A stretch of 64,000 bases of DNA, taken from Daucus carota subsp. sativus. Its lineage: Eukaryota > Streptophyta > Magnoliopsida > Apiales > Apiaceae. This document shows, one piece after another, positions 57,909 through 64,000 of this stretch. The translations under genes were made by a program, and so were the position numbers. Under the pieces are notes generated by a model. That model was given only the letters and a program-made list of their open reading frames with translations, was not told where the DNA came from and did no database searches. Within the stretch, counting starts at the first letter, position 1; each line of letters begins with the position of its first letter. The stretch spans positions 25,742,517 to 25,806,516 of the forward strand of contig NC_030387.2 of the NCBI RefSeq assembly GCF_001625215.2. The letters run 5' to 3'.

Positions 57909-57944
57909 ATGAGTGTTCTTGTTTTTGTTAAAACAAGCACCCAT

Positions 57945-58569
57945 TTTTACGAGAATTGAGCCCGTTGGAGAGAATGTGAAATATAAAGGTGAAAAATGGA
58001 CGTGTGAAAGATTTAAGCAATGCCAGGATCACATTTAAGGCAAGAAGAGAAGACAAGTAGACAAGTAGACAAGTACAGAAAGCGATGCGTGTATATTTAG
58101 ACAAATATAGCCACTTTGTGGTTGACTTTGGTTTAAAATATTGAATTCTTTTGGTTTTTGGTCAAGTAATAAATATAAAAAGATATGTACTCAAAAAACT
58201 TATACAAAAATATATTTTCTAAAACCAATAAGGTCTTATTAATTATTTTTTAAAAATATTTTAATATTGTATCTCGTTAGTTTATTTTAAAAAATTCTAC
58301 TAAATTTAAAATAAGAGCTTTAATTAATATAAATATTTTTTAAGATTATATGATTATTGTGTCAAAGAAAAGAAGTTTATGATTTTATGGTAGATAACTT
58401 ATTTAATTTCCTAAAAAAAAAAAACTTATTTAAATTTTGCAGAGTAAACGAGTAACAGAAAATTATTTAATAATTCAAAAGAAATAACCGAAATCAGTTG
58501 AGCATATTCCAAAATATGAGGCCTGTGAAGATCCTTGTTTCTTGTGTTGAGGCGTCACCGTCTGTCCAT
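57945..58569. other. Spacer between the divergent CDPK relic and eIF1
   Basis: About 57945-58130 would be the 5' UTR and promoter of the minus-strand CDPK relic, and the right half the promoter of the plus-strand eIF1 gene. Otherwise AT-rich with nothing recognised. Confidence 0.4.
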
Positions 58570-61500
58570 TTTTAGAAATACACACATATACATACAAACA
58601 TTTTTGCACAATCTTTATCAATTCCCTCCTTTCTCTGCCTTGAAAAACTCCATCAGGTAATTTCTTGTGTTTAATCTTATATTTTGGTTCATGTATGTGT
58701 TTGTTTGTTCTGTATGATTAATGGGTTTGTTTCCTTTTTCATTTTCATCATGAAATGATGGGTCTTTCCTTGATTTGTGTTTGAGCTCTTTTTATATGTT
58801 CAAGATCATGTATGTATAGCTGTGTGTATGTGTGTTTGTGGGTCTTGATGATTTTGAGGGTATCAAGAATCAAATTTGATTTCAGCTTTTTTATGTGGGA
58901 ATTTTTATTTATTTTGCATGTTTTTGGAATAATATATGTACACATCCTTTTGATTTGTTTTTTTTTGTGAAGGGTAACTGTAGAAGCAATTTTGAGGCTA
59001 GTTATAAAGATTTAATTTTTATGATTAATTATTGTTATTGTTCCTCTTGAGGTAGATTTTTCCTAAGCTTGACAGGCTTTATTCTTTCCGAAAATGAGAT
59101 TTCGATTATTAATGATGCGATTGGTGCTAGCTCACGTTCTATTTTATTGTAATGACACTGGTTTTGAATGATGAAGATGATAAGAATAGGAGTATTTAGC
59201 CTTTAGGTAAAGATGATTTGGGTTTGAAAACGGTTTTAAGGATTTGAACTAAGTTGTAGATTTTTGATTGTGAGGCTTGGAGTGTTGATCGATTAAAAAT
59301 TGAATTTGATTGCTGATATGGTTGTTGTAAAGAATTCTAGTTGAAAAATAAAAGGGGGGAGGAATTGATTAATGGGTGCGGAAGGGGACTGGTGAAAAAT
59401 GGCAGTGCAGATTATGTAACTGAGTGGATGGAAGCGAATTTGCTTAGCATCAAATCTGGAATAGAAAATAAAGAGCTCTCATATTAAAATCAAAATTTTG
59501 ACTTGGAGCCAAATTACAAATGTCGGGTCTGAGTTTCTTATAAAGAATATTGAGGAGGAAATATATTGGGATAAGAAGTGTTTTGCTCTAGAAGCTCAAG
59601 AAAAATGAAGGATAGTAAAAGAAGAGCACGCAGATAAGGTCAAATTAAGGAGTCAATGGGCAGAGAGCTTAAGATGAAGACAGGAAAAGAGTGAAAATGC
59701 CACATCTTAGCTATACTGAAAGCTTTTCTTTTTACAGGAGGAAAAAATGCAACAAGGATAGACTGAGAGTGACTCGTACAAAGTTTAGTTGTAGAGATTA
59801 AAAGAAAATTGAATAATAATCCATAGTGGAGTCAATAAATATTTATTAGGGAACTAAGCGGATTATAAAAAGCACACTATACTATGTTGCACCAGAATAT
59901 GGTGGAAGTGGCTGCCTGATGGTAAAGTGGGAATGCGGGATATTTACAGTATTGGAGATTTAATCCTTTGATTGTTTCTGGAAATAGGCCATTGTTGCAA
60001 GTCCTTTCTTCCCGAGTGATGCTAGAGAAAGAAAACCTGCTTAGATGGTAGAGAAATTTAGCCAAAGTACAACATATTTGGAACTTGTTGATGAGAAATT
60101 AAATGATGAGTACAATAAGTATCGAGCAGGTTCATGTATCAACTTGGCTTGTACAGTCAGACATTGTAAAATACTGAGAAAAAATTTCATATCAATATTC
60201 TCCATCTCTACCATCCAAATTATACAACAGCTTATGTATTTAGCACTAACGATGCAAAATTCTATATCTAGCCTCCTTTACCTCGACTCTTCTTTTTTGC
60301 TGTGTTTGACACTCAGATGTGGGTATAGACACTTTAACCTCTTTATTTTATTATTGACAAAAAGACGATCGAACACTTACTTAGGCCAAAAACATTTTTT
60401 TTCCTGGATAAATTGCGGAGTCTAGCACTTCCAACCGAGTTTGGTAAAGTATTAGCTCATTGCACATTAATGCTTTAGGTGGATGAAGTTGTTCTTCAAT
60501 GTTGCATAGAAACTGATTACATGATTTAAACTTTCAAATAACAGAATTCATTTTATCTGTTAATGATATACATTGAAATGAAGGTATTTGGTGAGGAAGG
60601 AGGAAAATAAGGGTTGAGCTTGAGCAATTAATAGTAGCAGATAAAGCTTTACAGAGTTATACAGTAAGTAAATAATATTGATCAAAATACGTAGTCTTAT
60701 TTAGTAAAATATGACAAATGTAAATCTATGTATGTATCATTTGATTATTAAGATTCAAAACATTGTTTAGTTTGCCTTTTGAATATAATCTTGATATGAT
60801 TTGTTAAATGCTTAAGAGATCAAGCCTTGATGCCTGAACTACATGCAATATTAGTCCATCTTTTTCTTTTTCTATTCAAAATCAGCAGTGAAGGTGAAAT
60901 ATAGATTTTTAAAATGTTATGGTTAATTTTTGTCCTGGCCACTTTACTAGGGGTTTGTTTACATGACATACTAATATGGATGTGGGTCTTTTATTCGCCA
61001 AATTATTGTTGTCACTTGTACTATTTTGTTATAATTTTAATATTGCTCTTCGTTACAGGATTGATAGCTAATGCATTTCTCATTTATTTGTTCAGCAGTT
61101 GGCATTTTGATATAAGGCAATAAGCAACATTAATTGGTCAATATATTCCAATCAATACTAGAAGCCAAGGTTCATGTCTGAGCTTGACATCCAGATCCCA
61201 TCAACCTTCGGTAGGCTTTTTATATGTCACTATCCTATCTTTAGGAAGAACTTTTTTTATTGCTCTGTGGCCATTTGTTTCACTTACCAAGTTGATTTTC
61301 TCAGCTATTTGCTCCTTGATCATAGCTATCAATATCAAGCTTTTATTTGATATTAGCTCCTTGTAGTTGACCCTCTGTGCTAAGTAAAATTTTTACTGGC
61401 TCGGAATTGAAATTTCTGCAAGGATATCAATTGTGTTATGACCTGCCTTGTTAAAGTAATGACCCGCATTGTTATTTAAAAAATTTCCATGCTTATTGGT

Positions 61501-62038
61501 GTATTTCTTTTTATTGATAGACGTGACAGTATTTTGTTCTGCACATTATGGTATTTACAGATCCCTTTGCTGAGGCAAATGCTGAGGACTCAGGTGCTGG
61601 CACAAAGGAATACGTCCATATTCGCATACAGCAGCGTAATGGCAGGAAAAGCCTGACAACTGTCCAAGGGTTGAAAAAAGAATTTAGTTACAATAAGATT
61701 CTTAAAGACCTGAAGAAAGAGTTTTGCTGCAATGGTACTGTAGTTCAGGACCCTGAGCTCGGCAAGGTAGGCATATTTTGCTTTATGTCGGCATACTTTC
61801 TATTTGCATATTTTAAACAGTCTAAAAGTTCGTTTAATATATCAGGTTATCCAGCTTCAAGGTGATCAGCGGAAGAATGTTTCAACCTTCCTTGTTCAAG
61901 TAATTATCTCCTACTCCCCATTGTCCAAAACATTCATCTTGTACATTCACTGTGTTCTCTTGTTTAATTCCATGTTAATGTTCATCTGAACAGGCAGGCA
62001 TTGTGAAGAAGGAACACATCAAAATACATGGTTTTTAA
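58570..62038 (+). CDS. SUI1: Translation initiation factor eIF1 (SUI1)
   Basis: Binds the 40S subunit and enforces correct AUG selection. Coding exons 61174-61210, 61561-61766, 61846-61899 and 61994-62038 give 113 aa, the normal plant SUI1 length. It starts MSELDIQIPSTFDPFAEANA and contains EYVHIRIQQRNGRKSLTTVQ, KKEFCCNGTVVQDPELGKVI and QLQGDQRKNVSTFLVQAG, ending KKEHIKIHGF. All junctions keep phase. A probable non-coding first exon ends at CATCAG/gtaatt (58656) after a pyrimidine-rich leader, and an AG at 61161 would begin the second UTR part, giving a 2.5-kb intron in the 5' UTR. That part is inferred. The coding part starts at 61174. Confidence 0.92.
59880..60170 (+). pseudogene. Receptor-like kinase relic in the eIF1 leader intron
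   Basis: Read across frames: YVAPEYGGSGCLMVKW, GIFTVLEI, then PKYNIF and LELVDEKLNDEYNKYRAGSC followed by INLA. This follows the end of a plant LRR receptor-like kinase domain (GYMAPEYA--G-LT-KADVYSFGV, then LVD--L-SEYN--EA---INVALLC). Stops and frameshifts abound. The rest of the kinase is not found, so it is an old fragment carried in by insertion. Confidence 0.65.
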
Positions 62039-62535
62039 GTTGTAGTGGTGGCAGCATATCAATCTGCCTGACGTTGCAACTTCTCTTGTCTACATCTTAG
62101 CGTTCTACCCGATATACTTATAATATCGATATATTGAACTAGTAGTCTAGTTCTAGTATTGTGGATTGTCCTGGATTTGTTTTGCACTTTTTTGTGTCTA
62201 ATGCACAAGTGTCTAACTGTAAAACATTCAGTGTTACAAGGCACTATATAACAATGCCATACCATGTGGAACCTTTAAGGGTCATTGACCTGTTACCATC
62301 ATGTTTGTGTAATATAATAATATTTTACTGCACAAGTTCATGTCATGTCTTTCCAGTTGCATTTATATTTGATGAATTGTTAGTTATAAATGTTTTTATC
62401 ATATACTTCTTGGATATAAACCCGAACAAATAAATTTAATTTGCATACAATTTCCAAAAGAATATAACATATGCCTCTCTATATACTTATTTGAAATCAC
62501 AGGATGATGGATAAATCACTGATCTGTCTTGACCC
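62039..62535. other. Convergent 3' ends of eIF1 and XTH
   Basis: Probable 3' UTRs of both genes, with no other feature. Possible polyadenylation signals (AATAAA-like) occur near 62428. Confidence 0.5.
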
Positions 62536-63866
62536 CTAATCCCATGGACTCAATGAACACTCCTCAGGCAAGGTTGGGAACCTCTTTGCGTCCTTGCAGT
62601 AATCATAAATAACAAGGTTTCTCTCAACCCAAGCAAAATCAGTCTTCTGGTCCTTGGTAAGATGCCAAGATTCATATTGATCCCACCAGTTCTTTGTTGT
62701 AGTCGATACACAGGCAGGGTAAGGGTCTTCCCACTGGCATCCTTCGACGCTAAATTCCTTGTATGTTGACACAAATGGTGCTTTTTTCCAGTCTGTCTTC
62801 TCTAGTCCCCCTCTTGTTGCCCATTCATCTGCATTCCAGATACTCGAAAACAAGTACATTGGCTTCTCATTGGGGAAAAAATTGTTCTCGTAATCTGCAT
62901 TCTTGTACACTCTTATCGGAACTTTATCCACAAAAAATCTGCAGATTTATGTTCCAAGAATATCTGAGTTGAAAATATCTTATACGAAACTCAGTCATAT
63001 CATGATATGTCTATGTGTTAGTAACCTGAAACGCCTATTTCATCGGTCAGAATGATAGCCATAACAGAATGTGCTTATGACAGTGAAGATGAAAAGAAAA
63101 ACTCAAAATCGGAAACAAAGACTCACACAATCTGGTGACTGTTCCAAAGGATAGAATAAGTGTGGAAATCCTCAGTAGGATCAAACCATAACATGTGCCT
63201 CATTTCTCTGTTTCCAGTCCCATTTTTGTACACATTTGTTTGTATCAGATATGGCTCCCCTGTTCTGTTCCCCAGAAACTCGAAATCAAGCTCATCTCTG
63301 GTTGGCCCTGCCCCATTTTCAGTACACATCTGCAAATAAACCTCAATGTTAATTACCTTTTTATTATATTATGATTACTAATATATAAGTAATATTGGCA
63401 TTTTATTACTAGAAAAGAAATTTTATAATAATTTTAAGACCTACATAATAAGCTGTGACAACTCCAGCAGAGTCTCCTCCAACCAGCTTAAGCTTCATGC
63501 TAAACCAACCAAATCTGTACATTTGTTTTGTCTGAAACCCACAACCTGATTTCCAAGAATGAAACACAGTGAATTTAATATCCGACACAGAAATAAAATC
63601 AAACCAAACATACCCAGCGTATCTCTCTCGTGAGCTACAATATATGTTAATAAATAATTGTAAACGATGCTTGATCCGATGTTGTATAAAAACGTACCTG
63701 TATCCTTGTCTAAGTTAAGGTACCAGATCTGACCATCTTCCGAAGTCTTGAAGTGATCTTCAGACCACATTATACTGAAATTGTCTTCGAAAGATTTCTT
63801 CGGCTGAGCTGAACAACAAGCAGCCATGAGAGCTACAATGAAAAGGATCATGGCCCTTGTCTCCAT
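62536..63866 (-). CDS. XTH: Xyloglucan endotransglucosylase/hydrolase
   Basis: Secreted GH16 enzyme that cuts and rejoins xyloglucan in the cell wall during growth. Exons 63866-63698, 63545-63445, 63329-63127 and 62938-62536 give 291 aa, the usual length. An N-terminal signal peptide ([15 protein letters not shown]) precedes the mature chain. The catalytic motif is [16 protein letters not shown], with the nucleophile and acid/base glutamates in place and an N-glycosylation site (NRT) right after it, as in most family members; many have Ile where this has Leu. [20 protein letters not shown] and the Cys-bearing C-terminal XTH domain (EGCQWEDP... [10 protein letters not shown]... EECS) follow. 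Phases agree at all junctions. Confidence 0.95.
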
Positions 63867-63932
63867 TTTGGTTGAGTAGCTTGAAAAAGCTTAAGCTCTT
63901 CTGATCTGCAATTCTCAGAGGTGAGCATTGTG

Positions 63933-63939
63933 ATTTATA
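63933..63939 (-). promoter_or_regulatory. TATA box of the XTH gene
   Basis: Minus-strand TATAAAT, 67-73 bases upstream of the XTH start codon. That leaves room for a start site near 63905 and a short 5' UTR. Other promoter elements are cut off by the window end. Confidence 0.65.
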
Positions 63940-64000
63940 TGAGTGTGTCTTAAAAGTTGCTGTCCATGTGAAGGCACAACAGTATTCAAAAACTAAAACC

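Larger units (their letters stand above)
55312..57944 (-). pseudogene. Calcium-dependent protein kinase, split by a TRIM and lacking middle exons
   Basis: Begins at 57944 with MGACFNKNKN, an N-myristoylation/palmitoylation start (Gly2, Cys4) as in CDPKs. After codon 13 a TRIM element (55910-57908) interrupts exon 1. Coding sequence resumes at 55904 (GYRSNARNSSASAYQ), loses frame at a run of six A near 55842, and continues to [20 protein letters not shown] and [20 protein letters not shown], ending KRE/gtaata at 55562. The next recognisable exon (55389-55312) reads DGRINYEEFCTMMRSG and stops: the last EF-hand and tail. The kinase core, junction domain and three EF-hands are missing, with only about 170 bases between. 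Both surviving junctions are phase 0, so the loss probably had its ends in introns. Not a working kinase. Confidence 0.88.

Noticed and set aside
1..64000. CRISPR arrays, rRNA genes or bacterial operons
   Set aside because: None seen; all coding genes are plant-type with spliceosomal introns, and the regularly spaced repeats found are transposon or satellite-like.

Overview
This is plant nuclear DNA, almost certainly from a eudicot. It is AT-rich, its genes are split by GT-AG introns, and it holds a TIR-NBS-LRR gene, a miR171 hairpin, plant-type XTH and CDPK genes and dense small transposons (Stowaway, Harbinger, hAT, Mutator-like, Helitron, TRIM). Many Stowaway copies and long AT-rich introns would suit an asterid such as Apiaceae, but I cannot fix the species from sequence alone.

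Layout. 1-9600: repeats, then a near-identical 2,495-bp direct tandem duplication (4104-6598 and 6599-9093) carrying exon-like pieces of several genes, including a PRP19 piece, and ending in one START-domain exon. 10621-16131 and 18192-25264: two intact tandem copies of the mitochondrial 2-oxoglutarate dehydrogenase E2 gene (dihydrolipoyl succinyltransferase). They can be told apart by a Stowaway inserted only in copy 1, and by a Helitron upstream and a plastid psbC fragment downstream of copy 2. 27015-29717 (minus): a TDP2-like DNA repair phosphodiesterase with two RanBP2 zinc fingers. 32550-39618: a TIR-NBS-LRR resistance gene broken by frameshifts and a hAT insertion. 40521-41210: an HSP70 relic. 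43631-43748 (minus): a MIR171 hairpin with its own TATA box. 45481-47790 (minus): an F-box/LRR protein. 51841-52161: a small basic protein of unknown role. 55312-57944 (minus): a calcium-dependent protein kinase pseudogene split by a TRIM retrotransposon and lacking its middle exons. 61174-62038: translation factor eIF1/SUI1. 62536-63866 (minus): a xyloglucan endotransglucosylase/hydrolase.

The genes do not form an operon or a pathway; they are ordinary independent plant loci. The notable content is structural: a dated series of insertions around a tandem enzyme duplication, precise target-site duplications for many elements, a resistance gene and a kinase gene caught in decay, and mosaic gene fragments that were later duplicated. 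I found no convincing new biological system. The oddest items are the duplicated gene-fragment mosaic, the Mutator-like element filled with palindromic GTTGCA repeats, and the truncated CDPK whose two surviving exons share a splice phase.
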